NCBI RefSeq assembly: GCF_008365295.1
Contig: NZ_CP043505.1
Span: forward strand, 3,472,001-3,536,000
DNA length: 64,000 nt
Source: Agromyces intestinalis
GTDB taxonomy: Bacteria; Actinomycetota; Actinomycetes; Actinomycetales; Microbacteriaceae
Direction: 5' to 3'
The position numbers and the translations under genes were made by a program. This document shows, piece by piece, positions 49,744-59,470 of the stretch (positions are counted from its first letter, which is position 1; each line of letters begins with the position of its first letter). The notes beneath the pieces are model-generated. The model was not told the origin of the DNA, did no database searches, and saw nothing but the letters and a program-made list of their open reading frames with translations.

Positions 49744-51951
49744 TCAGCCTTCGAAGCGGAACCACACCGCGCCCAGCGGCGGCAGCGTGAAGGTCGCCGA
49801 TGCGGCCCGGCCGGCCCACGGGGCATCCGTCGCTTCGACCGCGCCGAGGTTGCCGACGCCCGAGCCGCCGAACTCCGTGGCATCCGAGTTCAGGATCTCG
49901 ATCCACCGACCCGCCGCCGGAACCCCCAGCCGGAAGCCCTCGTGCGGCATGCCCGCGAAATTCACGATGCACAGCAGCGGCGTGCGCGCCCGGTCGTAGC
50001 GCAGGAACGCGATCACGTTCGCCTGCGCCGCGCCGCCCTCGACCCACTCGAACCCGTCGGAGTCGTCGTCGAGCTCCCAGAGCTGGGGCAGGTCGCGGTA
50101 GGTGCGGTTGAGTGCCCCCACGAACTCGGCGAGCTGGCGGTGCGAGGGCTGGTCGAGCATCCACCAGTCGAGCCCGCGCTCCTCGCTCCACTCGCTGAGC
50201 TGGCCGAACTCCTGCCCCATGAACAGCAGCTGCTTGCCGGGGTGCGCCCACATGTACGCGAGGTAGGCGCGGGTGTTCGCGAGCTGCTGCCAGTGGTCGC
50301 CGGGCATCTTGTGCACGAGCGAACCCTTGCCGTGCACGACCTCGTCGTGGCTGATCGGCAGTACGAAGTGCTCACTGAACGCGTACAGGAACGAGAAGGT
50401 GAGGTCGTGGTGGTGGTACGACCGGTACATCGGGTCGTTCTGGATGTACTCGAGGGTGTCGTGCATCCACCCCATGTTCCACTTGTAGCCGAAGCCGAGG
50501 CCTCCCGAGCTGGTCGGCGCCGTGACCCCCGGCCACGAGGTCGACTCCTCGGCGATCATCACGATGCCGGCGTTGCGCTTGTACGCGGTCGCGGTCGCCT
50601 CCTGCAGGAACCCGATCGCCTCGAGGTGCTCGCGGCCGCCGTAGACGTTGGGCAGCCATTCGCCCGGCTCGCGCGAGTAGTCGAGGTAGAGCATGGATGC
50701 CACGGCGTCGACCCGCAGCCCGTCGACGTGGAACTCCTCGAACCAGAACAGCGCGTTCGCGACGAGGAAGTTGCGCACCCGCGGGTTGCCGAAGTCGAAG
50801 ACGTGGGTGCCCCAGTCTTTCTGCTCGCCTCGGCGGGGGTCGGGGTGCTCGTACAGGGCCTCGCCGTCGAACCGGGCGAGCGCCCACGCGTCCTTCGGGA
50901 AGTGCCCGGGCACCCAGTCCATGATCACGCCGATACCCGCCTGGTGCAGGCGGTCGATGAGGTACCGCAGGTCGTCGGGGGAGCCGAACCGGCTCGTCGC
51001 CGCGTAGTACCCGGTGACCTGGTAGCCCCACGAACCGCCGAACGGATGCTCGGCGAGCGGCAGGAACTCGACATGCGTGTAGCCGAGCCAGTGCAGGTAC
51101 TCGATGAGTTCGTCGGCGACGTCGCGGTAGCCCCTGCCCGGCCGCCACGATCCGAGGTGGAGTTCGTAGATGCTCATCGGGCGCGTGTGCGGGTTGGTCT
51201 CGGAGCGCCGGCGCATCCACTCGCCGTCGTTCCAGTCGTGGACGCTCTCGTCGACGATGGAGGCGGTCGCGGGTGCGACCTCGGCCCGGCGGGCCATGGG
51301 GTCGGCCTTCTCGATCCAGTCGCCTGACGCGGTGCGCAGCTGGAACTTGTACACCGCACCGGGGGCGAGCGCAGGCACGAACAGCTCCCACACCCCGCTC
51401 GCGCCCATGCTGCGCATGGCGTGGCCGGTGCCGTCCCAGTCGTTGAAGTCGCCGACCACCCGCGCCGCGGTCGCGCGCGGCGCCCAGACGGTGAAGGAAG
51501 TGCCGGCGACCGACGCGGAGACGCCCCAATGGTCGCGGTGGTGCGCGCCGAGTACCTTCCAGAGCTGTTCGTGCCGGCCCTCGATGATGAGGTGCAGGTC
51601 GAGTTCGCCGATCGTCGGCATGAACCGGTACGGGTCATCGCTCACCCACTCGGGTCCATCGTCGTAGCGCGACCGCACTCGGTAGTCGGTCGGGCCGAAC
51701 CGCCCGGCGCCGACCCAGACACCCCACCCCACGTGCTCGAGCGGCAGCTCGGTGCCGTCGGCGAGCAGTGCGTCGACCGAGGCGGCGAGCGGCCGGCGCA
51801 CGCGGATGACGGTGTGCGTGCGCCCGTCGCCGGGCACCTCGAAGCCGTGCTGGCCGAGCACGGAGTGCGGGTCGGAGTGCCGGCCCTCGCCGACCGCGGC
51901 GAGCACCTCCCCGGTGATCGGGGGAGCGGCGGGCGCGGTCTGGTCAGTCAC
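49744..51951 (-). CDS. glgB: 1,4-alpha-glucan branching enzyme
   Basis: Makes alpha-1,6 branches in glycogen or similar glucan. The protein has 735 residues. N-terminal CBM48-like domains ([39 protein letters not shown]) precede the GH13 barrel. [18 protein letters not shown] holds the nucleophile Asp, [11 protein letters not shown] the acid/base Glu, and [13 protein letters not shown] the third carboxylate. The GTG start overlaps the end of glgE by 8 bases, so it is the second gene of a glgE-glgB operon. Confidence 0.94.
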   Translation of the reverse strand: MTDQTAPAAPPITGEVLAAVGEGRHSDPHSVLGQHGFEVPGDGRTHTVIRVRRPLAASVDALLADGTELPLEHVGWGVWVGAGRFGPTDYRVRSRYDDGPEWVSDDPYRFMPTIGELDLHLIIEGRHEQLWKVLGAHHRDHWGVSASVAGTSFTVWAPRATAARVVGDFNDWDGTGHAMRSMGASGVWELFVPALAPGAVYKFQLRTASGDWIEKADPMARRAEVAPATASIVDESVHDWNDGEWMRRRSETNPHTRPMSIYELHLGSWRPGRGYRDVADELIEYLHWLGYTHVEFLPLAEHPFGGSWGYQVTGYYAATSRFGSPDDLRYLIDRLHQAGIGVIMDWVPGHFPKDAWALARFDGEALYEHPDPRRGEQKDWGTHVFDFGNPRVRNFLVANALFWFEEFHVDGLRVDAVASMLYLDYSREPGEWLPNVYGGREHLEAIGFLQEATATAYKRNAGIVMIAEESTSWPGVTAPTSSGGLGFGYKWNMGWMHDTLEYIQNDPMYRSYHHHDLTFSFLYAFSEHFVLPISHDEVVHGKGSLVHKMPGDHWQQLANTRAYLAYMWAHPGKQLLFMGQEFGQLSEWSEERGLDWWMLDQPSHRQLAEFVGALNRTYRDLPQLWELDDDSDGFEWVEGGAAQANVIAFLRYDRARTPLLCIVNFAGMPHEGFRLGVPAAGRWIEILNSDATEFGGSGVGNLGAVEATDAPWAGRAASATFTLPPLGAVWFRFEG

Positions 51952-54115
51952 TGGCGGTCCTCCGGGAACGGGTGCGGCGGGCGGGCGTTGCGTCGGCGCG
52001 GGTGCGGCGGGCGGGCGGTGCGTCGGGGTGCGCGGTGCGGGCGGATGCCTCGGTGCGGGCGTTGCGGCCGCGGGCCGCGGCCGGTTCGCGGATGACCCGC
52101 AGCACGTGGGCCGGTCGGGTGAAGGCGTCGAGTCGAACGTAGTTCGACGCCCCCCAGCTCCATCGGGCGCCGTCGACGAGGTCCTCCACCTCGAACGAGG
52201 CGCCGGGCTCGAGTCCGATCGCCTCGAGCTCGAGGTGCACGGTCGTCTCGCGCACCGAGTGCGGGTCGACGTTCACCACGACGATGATGGTGTCATCCGA
52301 CCCGGTGCCGGTGAACCGAGCGTCGAGGTGCTTCGAGAACGCGAGCACCGCGGCGTCGTCGGTGGCGTGCAGGTGCAGATTGCGCAGCTGCTGCAGCGCC
52401 GGATGCTCGGCTCGGACGCGGTTGAGGATGCCGAGGTAGAGCGCGAGCGACCGACCCTCGCGCTCAGCGGCGGCGAAGTCGCGCGGCTTGTATTCGTACT
52501 TCTCGTTGTCGATGGCCTCTTCGGCGCCGGGTCGGGCGACGGATTCGAACAGCTCGAAGCCCGCGTAGACGCCCCAGGTCGGGGCCGCGGTCGCGGCGAT
52601 CGTGGCGCGTACCGAGAATGCCGCCGGGCCGCCGAACTGCAGGTACTCGGTGAGGATGTCGGGGGTGTTCACGAACAGGTTCGGGCGCAGGAAGTCGGCC
52701 GTGTCGCGGCTGAGCGACACGAGGTACTCTTCGAGCTCCTCCTTGGTGTTGCGCCAGGTGAAGTAGGTGTACGACTGCTGGAACCCCACCGCTGCGAGCG
52801 CCTGCATGGGCGCCGGCCGGGTGAACGCCTCGGCGAGGAACACCACGCCGGGAGTCTCGGCCTCGACCTCCGCGATCAACCGCTCCCAGAACCACAGCGG
52901 CTTCGTGTGCGGGTTGTCGACGCGGAAGATGCGCACACCCTGGGCGATCCAGTGCCGCACGATGCGCAGCACCTCGGCGAAGATGCCGTCGGGGTCGTCG
53001 TCGAAGTTGACCGGGTAGATGTCCTGGTACTTCTTCGGCGGGTTCTCGGCGTAGGCGATCGTGCCGTCGGGCAGTCGGGTGAACCACTCGGGGTGCTCGG
53101 TCACCCAGGGATGGTCGGGCGAGGCCTGCAGCGCGAGGTCGAGCGCGACATCGATGCCGAGCGCGGCCGCGCGGCGCACGAACGCGCGGAAGTCGGCGAG
53201 CGTACCGAGGTCGGGATGGATCGCGTCATGGCCGCCCGCGGTGCCGTCGGCGAGCGGGCCGCCGATCGCCCAGGGCGAGCCCGGATCGCCGGGCTGCGGG
53301 TCGAGCGTGTTGTTGCGACCTTTGCGATTCGTCACCCCGATCGGATGGATCGGCGGCAGGTACACCACATCGAAGCCCATCGCGGCGACGCCGTCGAGGC
53401 GCTTTGCCGCGGTGCGGAACGTGCCCGACTGCCACGACCCGTCTTTTCGGCGCTTCGCGCCCTCGGATCGGGGGAAGAACTCATACCAGCTGCCGACTCC
53501 GGCCCGGCGGCGCTCGACGACGAGTTCGCGTTCGGCGGAGTCGGTCACGAGGCGCGCGAGCGGACGGTCGCGGAACTCCCCGAAGACCGGGTCGTCGAGC
53601 AGGGCGCGTCGGGCGGATGCCTCGGAGGCATCCGATCTCGCGGATGCCGCGTCGCCGCGCAGCGCGCTCGCGAGCGCGGTGAGCCGCCGTCGCGCCGCGA
53701 TCGGCCGGGACTTCTCGGCCGCGGCCCGGTCGAGCAGGCTCGCGCCGAGCTCGTACATCACCTCGACGTCGACCCCGGCGTCGATCTTGATGGCGGCGTC
53801 GTGCCGCCAGGTCGCGATCTCGTCGCCGAATCCCGTGACATGCCAGCGCCACACGCCGATCTCGTCGAGCCGCGCAAGCGCTTCCCACCGGTCGGTGCCC
53901 GGCGCCACGGCCCGCATCCGTTCGCGCACCACTTCGCCGCTCGGCGCCGTGAGCACGAGCATCGCTCCGACGAGGTCGTGCCCCTCGCGGAACACGGTCG
54001 CGCCGAACGGCACCACCTCGCCCTCATACGCCTTCGGGCGCCAGCGATCGTCGAGGGGGGCCGGCGTGAGCCGGGTCACCGGGATGCGCCCGGCGAGCGG
54101 GGTCGGGGTCGTCAC
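51944..54115 (-). CDS. glgE: Alpha-1,4-glucan:maltose-1-phosphate maltosyltransferase
   Basis: Extends alpha-glucan with maltose units from maltose-1-phosphate. The protein has 723 residues. [15 protein letters not shown] has the nucleophile Asp, [14 protein letters not shown] the acid/base Glu, and [18 protein letters not shown] the donor-site loop. After the usual C-terminus (about residue 675) a basic low-complexity tail follows with a 10-residue repeat ([20 protein letters not shown]). GTG 54115 is leaderless-like, with TACGGT seven bases upstream. It forms an operon with glgB. Confidence 0.93.
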   Translation of the reverse strand: MTTPTPLAGRIPVTRLTPAPLDDRWRPKAYEGEVVPFGATVFREGHDLVGAMLVLTAPSGEVVRERMRAVAPGTDRWEALARLDEIGVWRWHVTGFGDEIATWRHDAAIKIDAGVDVEVMYELGASLLDRAAAEKSRPIAARRRLTALASALRGDAASARSDASEASARRALLDDPVFGEFRDRPLARLVTDSAERELVVERRRAGVGSWYEFFPRSEGAKRRKDGSWQSGTFRTAAKRLDGVAAMGFDVVYLPPIHPIGVTNRKGRNNTLDPQPGDPGSPWAIGGPLADGTAGGHDAIHPDLGTLADFRAFVRRAAALGIDVALDLALQASPDHPWVTEHPEWFTRLPDGTIAYAENPPKKYQDIYPVNFDDDPDGIFAEVLRIVRHWIAQGVRIFRVDNPHTKPLWFWERLIAEVEAETPGVVFLAEAFTRPAPMQALAAVGFQQSYTYFTWRNTKEELEEYLVSLSRDTADFLRPNLFVNTPDILTEYLQFGGPAAFSVRATIAATAAPTWGVYAGFELFESVARPGAEEAIDNEKYEYKPRDFAAAEREGRSLALYLGILNRVRAEHPALQQLRNLHLHATDDAAVLAFSKHLDARFTGTGSDDTIIVVVNVDPHSVRETTVHLELEAIGLEPGASFEVEDLVDGARWSWGASNYVRLDAFTRPAHVLRVIREPAAARGRNARTEASARTAHPDAPPARRTRADATPARRTRSRRTASD
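51970..52029. repeat. 30-bp tandem repeat in the 3' end of glgE
   Basis: Two adjacent 30-base units start with GGGTGCGGCGGGCGGGCG at 51970 and 52000. They encode the two Pro/Ala/Arg decapeptides at the GlgE C-terminus. An in-frame repeat like this can change copy number by slippage without altering the catalytic part. Confidence 0.8.
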
Positions 54116-54122
54116 AGTTCCG

Positions 54123-54128
54123 ACCGTA
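54123..54128 (-). promoter_or_regulatory. Leaderless -10 of glgE
   Basis: TACGGT on the minus strand, seven bases before the GTG at 54115. It is divergent from the glgP promoter 58 bases away. Confidence 0.45.
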
Positions 54129-54186
54129 GCGCGGAATGGTGCGGCGCACGCGGCGGCCAGTTCACACGCTCGTCACGAGCGACTCC

Positions 54187-54192
54187 TAGGGT
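54187..54192 (+). promoter_or_regulatory. Leaderless -10 of glgP
   Basis: TAGGGT ends six bases before the GTG at 54199; GGAG lies in the gap but is too near the start for normal use. Confidence 0.45.
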
Positions 54193-54198
54193 GGAGCC

Positions 54199-56763
54199 GT
54201 GAAGCCGATCCGCAAGTTCACCGTCCGGGCGGTCGTCCCCGCCCCGCTCGCCGCACTCGAGGAGCTCGCCGGCAACCTGCGCTGGTCATGGCACGAGCCG
54301 ACCCGTCGGCTCTTCGAGCACATCGACCCCGAGGCCTGGGTGCGGTCGGGGCGCGACCCCGTCGCGTTCCTCGGCGAGGTGGACCCGACCCGGCTCGACG
54401 AACTCGCGGCCGACGAGGGGTACGTCGCATGGGCCGAGCGCGAACGCAGCGACCTGCGCGAGTACCTCACGGCACCGCGCTGGTACCAGGGCCTCGGCGA
54501 GGACGCCCCGAAGGCGATCGCATACTTCTCGCCCGAGTTCGGCATCACCGAGGCGCTGCCGCAGTACTCGGGCGGCCTCGGCATCCTCGCGGGCGACCAC
54601 CTCAAGGCCGCGAGCGACCTCGGCGTCCCGATCGTCGGCGTCGGGCTGTTCTACAAGGCCGGGTACTTCGCGCAGTCGATCTCGGCCGACGGGTGGCAGC
54701 AGGAGCGCTACCCCGTGCAGGATCCCGACGGACTTCCGCTGTCGGTGCTGCGCCGACCCGACGGCACGGCTGTCGACGTCGTGCTCGCATTGCCCGACGA
54801 CCGGGCGCTCACCGCACGCGTCTGGCGCGCCGAGGTCGGGCGGGTGCCGCTGTTGCTGCTCGACACCGATGTCCCGGCGAACGACGACGATCTGCGCTCG
54901 GTCACCGACCGGCTCTACGGCGGCGGGGGCGAGCATCGATTGCTGCAGGAGCTGCTGCTCGGCATCGGCGGCGTCCGCGCGGTGCGGGCCTGGACCGAGA
55001 TCGCGGGCAAGCCCTCGCCCGAGGTCTTCCACATGAACGAGGGCCACGCCGGATTCCTCGGCCTCGAGCGGATCTCGGAGCTGATCGGGCACGGCGCGCC
55101 GTTCGACGTCGCGCTGCAGTACGTGCGCGCCGGCACCGTGTTCACCACCCACACGCCCGTGCCGGCCGGAATCGACCGGTTCGACCGTGCCCTGGTCGAG
55201 CGCTACCTCACCCCGATGCTGCTGCCCGGCGTCGACCCGGCCGACGCGCTCGCGCTCGGCGTCGAACCCGGAGCCGACCTCGCGACGAGCGCGTTCAACA
55301 TGGCCGTCATGGGGCTGCGCCTGGCCCAGCACGCGAACGGCGTGTCGAAGCTGCACGGCGAGGTCAGCCGGCGCATGTTCGGCACCCTCTGGCCGGGCTT
55401 CGATGCCGACGAGGTGCCGATCACCTCGGTCACGAACGGCGTGCACTCGCCCACCTGGACCGACCCGTCCCTGCGCTCGCTCGCCGAGCGGGTGCTCGGC
55501 ACCGCCGACGCCGAGCACGCCGACTGGTTGAGCGCCTCGCTCGAGGATTCCGAGCTCTGGGCGGTGAAGCGCCGCATGCGCCAGCACCTCGTCGAGGACG
55601 CTCGACGGCGCCTCGTTGCGGCGTGGGGCGAGCAGCACTCGGGTGCACCCGCCCCCGAGTGGGTGCACCGAGTGCTGGACCCCGACGTGCTCACGGTCGG
55701 ATTCGCCCGGCGCGTGCCGACCTACAAGCGCCTCACCCTCATGCTGCAGGATCCCGATCGACTGCGGGCGCTGCTCACCGACCCCGAACGACCGGTGCAG
55801 TTCGTCGTCGCAGGCAAGTCGCACCCGGCCGACGACGAAGGCAAGCGACTCATCCAGCAGCTCGTGCGCTTCGCCCAGGAGCCCGGTTTGCGCGAGCGCA
55901 TCGTGTTCCTGCCCGACTACGACATGGGCATGGCGGCGACCCTGTACCCGGGCTGCGACGTGTGGCTGAACAACCCGCTCCGCCCGCTCGAGGCGTGCGG
56001 CACCTCGGGCATGAAGGCCGCGATGAACGGCGCGCTCAACTTGTCCATCCTCGACGGCTGGTGGGCCGAGTTCGCCGAGGAGGACTACGGCTGGGTCATC
56101 CCGTCCGCCGATCAGGCGGGTGACGCGGCCGAGCGCGACGCGCTCGAGGCGACCGCGCTCTACGACCTGCTCGAGCATCGCATCGCTCCGCGCTACTACG
56201 ACCGCAACAGCGACGGCGTTCCGGGGGAGTGGATCCGGATGCTCCGCCGCACGCTGTCGACGCTCGCGCCCGAACTCGGCGCCGACCGGATGGTGCGCGA
56301 GTACGTCGACCGGCTCTACCGCCACGCCGCACGGCACGTCGCCGCGGTCGGCGCCGACAACGCGCGCGGAGCGCGCGATCTCGCGGCGTTCGGCACGCGG
56401 CTGCGCGCGGCATGGCCCGGGGTTCACGTCGTGCACGTCGAGTCGGGCGGAGTCGAGAGCCCGCACGTCGGCGACCAGCTGCAGTTGCGCGCGTACGTCG
56501 ACCTCGGCTCGCTCGACCCCGACGACGTGTCGGTCGAGGTCGTGTACGGCCGCGGTCGCGCCGACGACACGCTCGACGCGGTGCGCCGGGCGACGCTCGA
56601 GCTCGTGCCCGGCTCCGGCGGTCAGGCCGGTGTCGCGCGCGTCTACGCCGGCTCGGTCGTACTCGACCGCGCGGGATCGTTCGGGTACACGGTGCGCGTC
56701 ATCCCGAAGCATCCGCTGCTGCTGAGCGCCGCCGAACTCGGGCTCGTCGCCGTCGCGGAATAG
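54199..56763 (+). CDS. glgP: Alpha-glucan phosphorylase (GlgP type)
   Basis: Releases glucose-1-phosphate from alpha-1,4-glucan. The protein has 854 residues of the short-N-terminus form known from mycobacteria (KPIRKFTVRAVVPAPLAALEELAGNLRWSW). FHMNEGHAGF and NLSILDGWWAEF are active-site segments, and the PLP lysine is in ACGTSGMKAAMNGALN. The final ~130 residues resemble the extra C-terminal domain of this form. It is divergent from glgE-glgB, so synthesis and breakdown genes sit back to back. Confidence 0.93.
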   Translation: MKPIRKFTVRAVVPAPLAALEELAGNLRWSWHEPTRRLFEHIDPEAWVRSGRDPVAFLGEVDPTRLDELAADEGYVAWAERERSDLREYLTAPRWYQGLGEDAPKAIAYFSPEFGITEALPQYSGGLGILAGDHLKAASDLGVPIVGVGLFYKAGYFAQSISADGWQQERYPVQDPDGLPLSVLRRPDGTAVDVVLALPDDRALTARVWRAEVGRVPLLLLDTDVPANDDDLRSVTDRLYGGGGEHRLLQELLLGIGGVRAVRAWTEIAGKPSPEVFHMNEGHAGFLGLERISELIGHGAPFDVALQYVRAGTVFTTHTPVPAGIDRFDRALVERYLTPMLLPGVDPADALALGVEPGADLATSAFNMAVMGLRLAQHANGVSKLHGEVSRRMFGTLWPGFDADEVPITSVTNGVHSPTWTDPSLRSLAERVLGTADAEHADWLSASLEDSELWAVKRRMRQHLVEDARRRLVAAWGEQHSGAPAPEWVHRVLDPDVLTVGFARRVPTYKRLTLMLQDPDRLRALLTDPERPVQFVVAGKSHPADDEGKRLIQQLVRFAQEPGLRERIVFLPDYDMGMAATLYPGCDVWLNNPLRPLEACGTSGMKAAMNGALNLSILDGWWAEFAEEDYGWVIPSADQAGDAAERDALEATALYDLLEHRIAPRYYDRNSDGVPGEWIRMLRRTLSTLAPELGADRMVREYVDRLYRHAARHVAAVGADNARGARDLAAFGTRLRAAWPGVHVVHVESGGVESPHVGDQLQLRAYVDLGSLDPDDVSVEVVYGRGRADDTLDAVRRATLELVPGSGGQAGVARVYAGSVVLDRAGSFGYTVRVIPKHPLLLSAAELGLVAVAE

Positions 56764-56772
56764 GCCGTCGGC

Positions 56773-56806
56773 GCGCTGCGCTGGAGCCGGGCAGCACTCG
56801 CAGCGC
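56773..56806. terminator. Hairpin between convergent glgP and ybaK genes
   Basis: GCGCTGCG (56773-56780) and CGCAGCGC (56799-56806) form an 8-bp stem with an 18-base loop in the 59-base convergent gap. No T-run is seen. Confidence 0.4.
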
Positions 56807-56822
56807 CCGTAGCGCCGCTGCC

Positions 56823-57326
56823 TCAGCGCGCCCGCGCGATCGGCGCGTACCGCCCGCCCGTGACCGTGAGCAGGTCGTCAGGGGCCAGCTCGAGGTCGAA
56901 CCCTCGCCGCCCGCCCGACACGAGGATCGTCTCGCACAGGATCGCCGATTCGTCGAGCACGGTCGGCAACGCCGTCTTCTGCCCGATCGGACTGATGCCG
57001 CCGACCACGTACCCGGTCTTGCGCTCGGCGACCGCTGGGTCGGCCAGTTCGGCGCGCTTGCCGCCGACAGCGCCCGCGAGCGCCTTCAGGTCGAGCTGCT
57101 CGGCGACCGGCACGATGCCGACCGCGAGGCCGTCGTCGACCGCGACCAGCAGCGTCTTGAACACCCGTTCGGGCTCGATGCCGAGCTTCTCGGCGGCCTC
57201 GAGCCCGTACGCGGTCGCACGCGGATCATGCTCGTAGGCGCGGGGCACGAAGGCGATTCCGGCCCGCTGGAGTGCGACGGTGGCCGGCGTGCCGGCGCTC
57301 GCCGCGGCATCCGATCGCCGGGCCAT
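56823..57326 (-). CDS. ybaK: YbaK-like Cys-tRNA(Pro)/prolyl-editing deacylase
   Basis: A 167-residue editing-domain protein. VFKTLLVAVDDGLAVGIVPV has the conserved Lys. GGKRAELADPAVAERKTGYVVGGISPIGQKTALPTVLDE-like segments are typical of YbaK/EbsC proteins that hydrolyse mischarged tRNA. The ATG shares one base with the glgX stop (TGATG), so it is the second gene of a glgX operon even though the functions are unrelated. Confidence 0.88.
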   Translation of the reverse strand: MARRSDAAASAGTPATVALQRAGIAFVPRAYEHDPRATAYGLEAAEKLGIEPERVFKTLLVAVDDGLAVGIVPVAEQLDLKALAGAVGGKRAELADPAVAERKTGYVVGGISPIGQKTALPTVLDESAILCETILVSGGRRGFDLELAPDDLLTVTGGRYAPIARAR

Positions 57327-59410
57327 CAGGCCACGCCGTCGGCCCGATACAGCTGCATCGACAGGCCCGACACCTCGACGCGGTCGCCGGGCCGCTGCTC
57401 CTCGGCGGCCGTGGCCGGCGTCTCGCTCGCCGAGTCCCACAGCAGGGTGTAGTGGTCGACCCCCTCGTGTTCGGGCAGGATCACCTCGGTCTCGGCGTCG
57501 CGCGCGTGCACCACGAGCAGGATGCGGTTGAACGGCTCGTGCTCGGGCGTCGAGGCGGCGAGGTACTGCAGCGTGCGCTCGGCCGGGGAGTTCCAGTCGT
57601 CGATGGTCATGGTCTCGCCGTCGGCGTTGTACCAGTCCATCTGGCTCGCACTCGGCACCGTCTCGCCGAACCGGCCGTAGCGCACGGGACGCAGTGCCGG
57701 GTTCTCGGCGCGCAGGCGGATGAGCCGGGCGACCGTGTCGCGCAGCGACCGCTCGTCGGCGTCGAGCTGCCACGACAGCCACGTCAGCTCGGAGTCGTGG
57801 CAGTAGGCGTTGTTGTTGCCGCGCTGCGTGCGCGCGATCTCGTCGCCGGCGGTCAGCATCGGCACGCCGGCCGAGAGCAGCAGGGTGCCGAGCAGGTTGC
57901 GGATGCTCCGCCGCCGCGCCGCGCGGATGGCGAGGTCGTCGGTCGGCCCCTCGACGCCGTGGTTGTACGAGCGGTTCTCGTCGGTGCCGTCGCGGTTGCC
58001 CTCGCCGTTGCCCAGGTTGTGCTTCACGTCGTACGCGGTGAGGTCGGCGAGCGTGAACCCGTCGTGCGCGGTGATGAAGTTGAGACTCGCGAGCGGCCCG
58101 CGATCGTGCGCGAACGTGTTCTCGGAACCGGCGAGCCGGGTCGCGAACCGCCCGATGCCGCTGCCGGCCGAGCCGCTCTCGCGCTCTCGTCGCAGGTCGC
58201 CGAGCCAGAAGTCGCGCATCCGATCGCGGTACCGGTCGTTCCACTCGCTGAACCCGGCCGGAAAGCTGCCGGTCTGCCACCCGCCCGGGCCGACGTCCCA
58301 CGGCTCGGCGATGAGCTTCGTCGCCCCGACGACCGGGTCGTCGAGCATGCCGCGCAGCAGCGGATGGTCGGACGTGAAGGTCGCGTTGCGGTCGCGCCCG
58401 AGGGTGGCCGCGAGGTCGAGACGGAACCCGTCGATGCCGAGTTCGCCCGCCCAGTACCGCATCGAGTCGAGCACGAGCTGGGCGACGGGTTCGTGGCCGG
58501 CGTCGAGCGTGTTGCCGCAGCCCGTGGTGTCGACGTACCGGCCGTGCGCGTCGTGACGGTAGTAGCCCGAGTTGTCGATGCCGCGGAAGCTGTGCGTCGG
58601 CCCGGTGCGCCCCTCTTCGGCGGTGTGGTTGTACACCACGTCGAGCACGACCTCGAGGCCCGCCTCGTGCAGCTTCGACACCATCTCGGCGAACTCGCGC
58701 CGCACGGCCGCCGCGCCGCCGGCCTGCGCGGCGGCGGTCGCGTACCCGGCGTGCGGGGCGAAGAAGGCCAGGGTGTTGTAGCCCCAGTAGTTGACCTTGC
58801 CCTGGCGGATGAGCCGGTCTTCGCTGACGAACGCGTGCACCGGCAGCAATTCGACGGTCGTCACGCCGAGCCGGTGCAGATGCTCGATCGACGCGTCGTG
58901 GGCGAGCCCCGCGTAGGTACCGCGCAGCTCTGCCGGCACCGCCGGGTTGGCCCGGCTGTAGCCGCGCACATGCAGTTCGTACACCACGGTGCGGTCGAGC
59001 GGCACGCGCGGCTTCGCATCGAGCGATCCCACGGATGCCTCGGGCCCCAGGCCCCCGAGCACCACGCCGCGGTAGGCACGGGGACCAGCGGCGACGAGCC
59101 CCCGCGCGTACGGATCGAGCAGGGTCTGCGCGGGATTGAACGCGTGCTCGATGCCCGACGGGCCGTCGACCCGCAGGCCATAACCGGCGCCCTCGACCAG
59201 TGCCCCCGACGACCCCGACCACACGCCGTGCTCGTCGCGCTCGAGCGCCACCCGGTCGACCGCCCAGGCGACGTCACCCGGTGCGTACACCTCGAGCTCG
59301 ACCGAGTCGGCGTTGCCGCTCCACACCCGGATCGACCCGCCGTCGCGCGTCGGGAGCACCCCCAGGTCTCGCAGCACGTCGGTGGACGTACGGGCAGCGG
59401 CTTCGGGCAT
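57326..59410 (-). CDS. glgX: Glycogen debranching enzyme
   Basis: Hydrolyses alpha-1,6 branches of phosphorylase-limited glycogen. The protein has 694 residues. An N-terminal CBM48-like domain (IRVWSGNADSVELEVYAPG) is followed by a GH13 isoamylase-type barrel. VVYNHTAEEG, DGFRLDLAATLGRD (nucleophile Asp), KLIAEPWDVGPGGWQ (acid/base Glu) and FITAHDGFTLADL are seen. The ATG at 59410 is leaderless-like. It is divergent from nifS with overlapping -10 boxes. Confidence 0.93.
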   Translation of the reverse strand: MPEAAARTSTDVLRDLGVLPTRDGGSIRVWSGNADSVELEVYAPGDVAWAVDRVALERDEHGVWSGSSGALVEGAGYGLRVDGPSGIEHAFNPAQTLLDPYARGLVAAGPRAYRGVVLGGLGPEASVGSLDAKPRVPLDRTVVYELHVRGYSRANPAVPAELRGTYAGLAHDASIEHLHRLGVTTVELLPVHAFVSEDRLIRQGKVNYWGYNTLAFFAPHAGYATAAAQAGGAAAVRREFAEMVSKLHEAGLEVVLDVVYNHTAEEGRTGPTHSFRGIDNSGYYRHDAHGRYVDTTGCGNTLDAGHEPVAQLVLDSMRYWAGELGIDGFRLDLAATLGRDRNATFTSDHPLLRGMLDDPVVGATKLIAEPWDVGPGGWQTGSFPAGFSEWNDRYRDRMRDFWLGDLRRERESGSAGSGIGRFATRLAGSENTFAHDRGPLASLNFITAHDGFTLADLTAYDVKHNLGNGEGNRDGTDENRSYNHGVEGPTDDLAIRAARRRSIRNLLGTLLLSAGVPMLTAGDEIARTQRGNNNAYCHDSELTWLSWQLDADERSLRDTVARLIRLRAENPALRPVRYGRFGETVPSASQMDWYNADGETMTIDDWNSPAERTLQYLAASTPEHEPFNRILLVVHARDAETEVILPEHEGVDHYTLLWDSASETPATAAEEQRPGDRVEVSGLSMQLYRADGVA

Positions 59411-59416
59411 GCGATC

Positions 59417-59423
59417 TACAGTA
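59417..59423. promoter_or_regulatory. Overlapping divergent -10 boxes of glgX and nifS
   Basis: On the plus strand TACAGT (59417-59422) points to nifS; on the minus strand TACTGT (59423-59418) points to glgX and ends seven bases before its ATG. The two hexamers share five bases inside CTACAGTAG, so the two promoters cannot be used at once. Confidence 0.5.
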
Positions 59424-59470
59424 GTTCGTGCGGACGACGCGTCCGCTCCGCGAATCGGAGAGGGTGGGCG

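Noticed and set aside
57272-59470. N-terminal extension of the cysteine desulfurase frame upstream of 59471
   Set aside because: The frame stays open by chance opposite glgX; the family N-terminus starts at ATG 59471 with a ribosome site.
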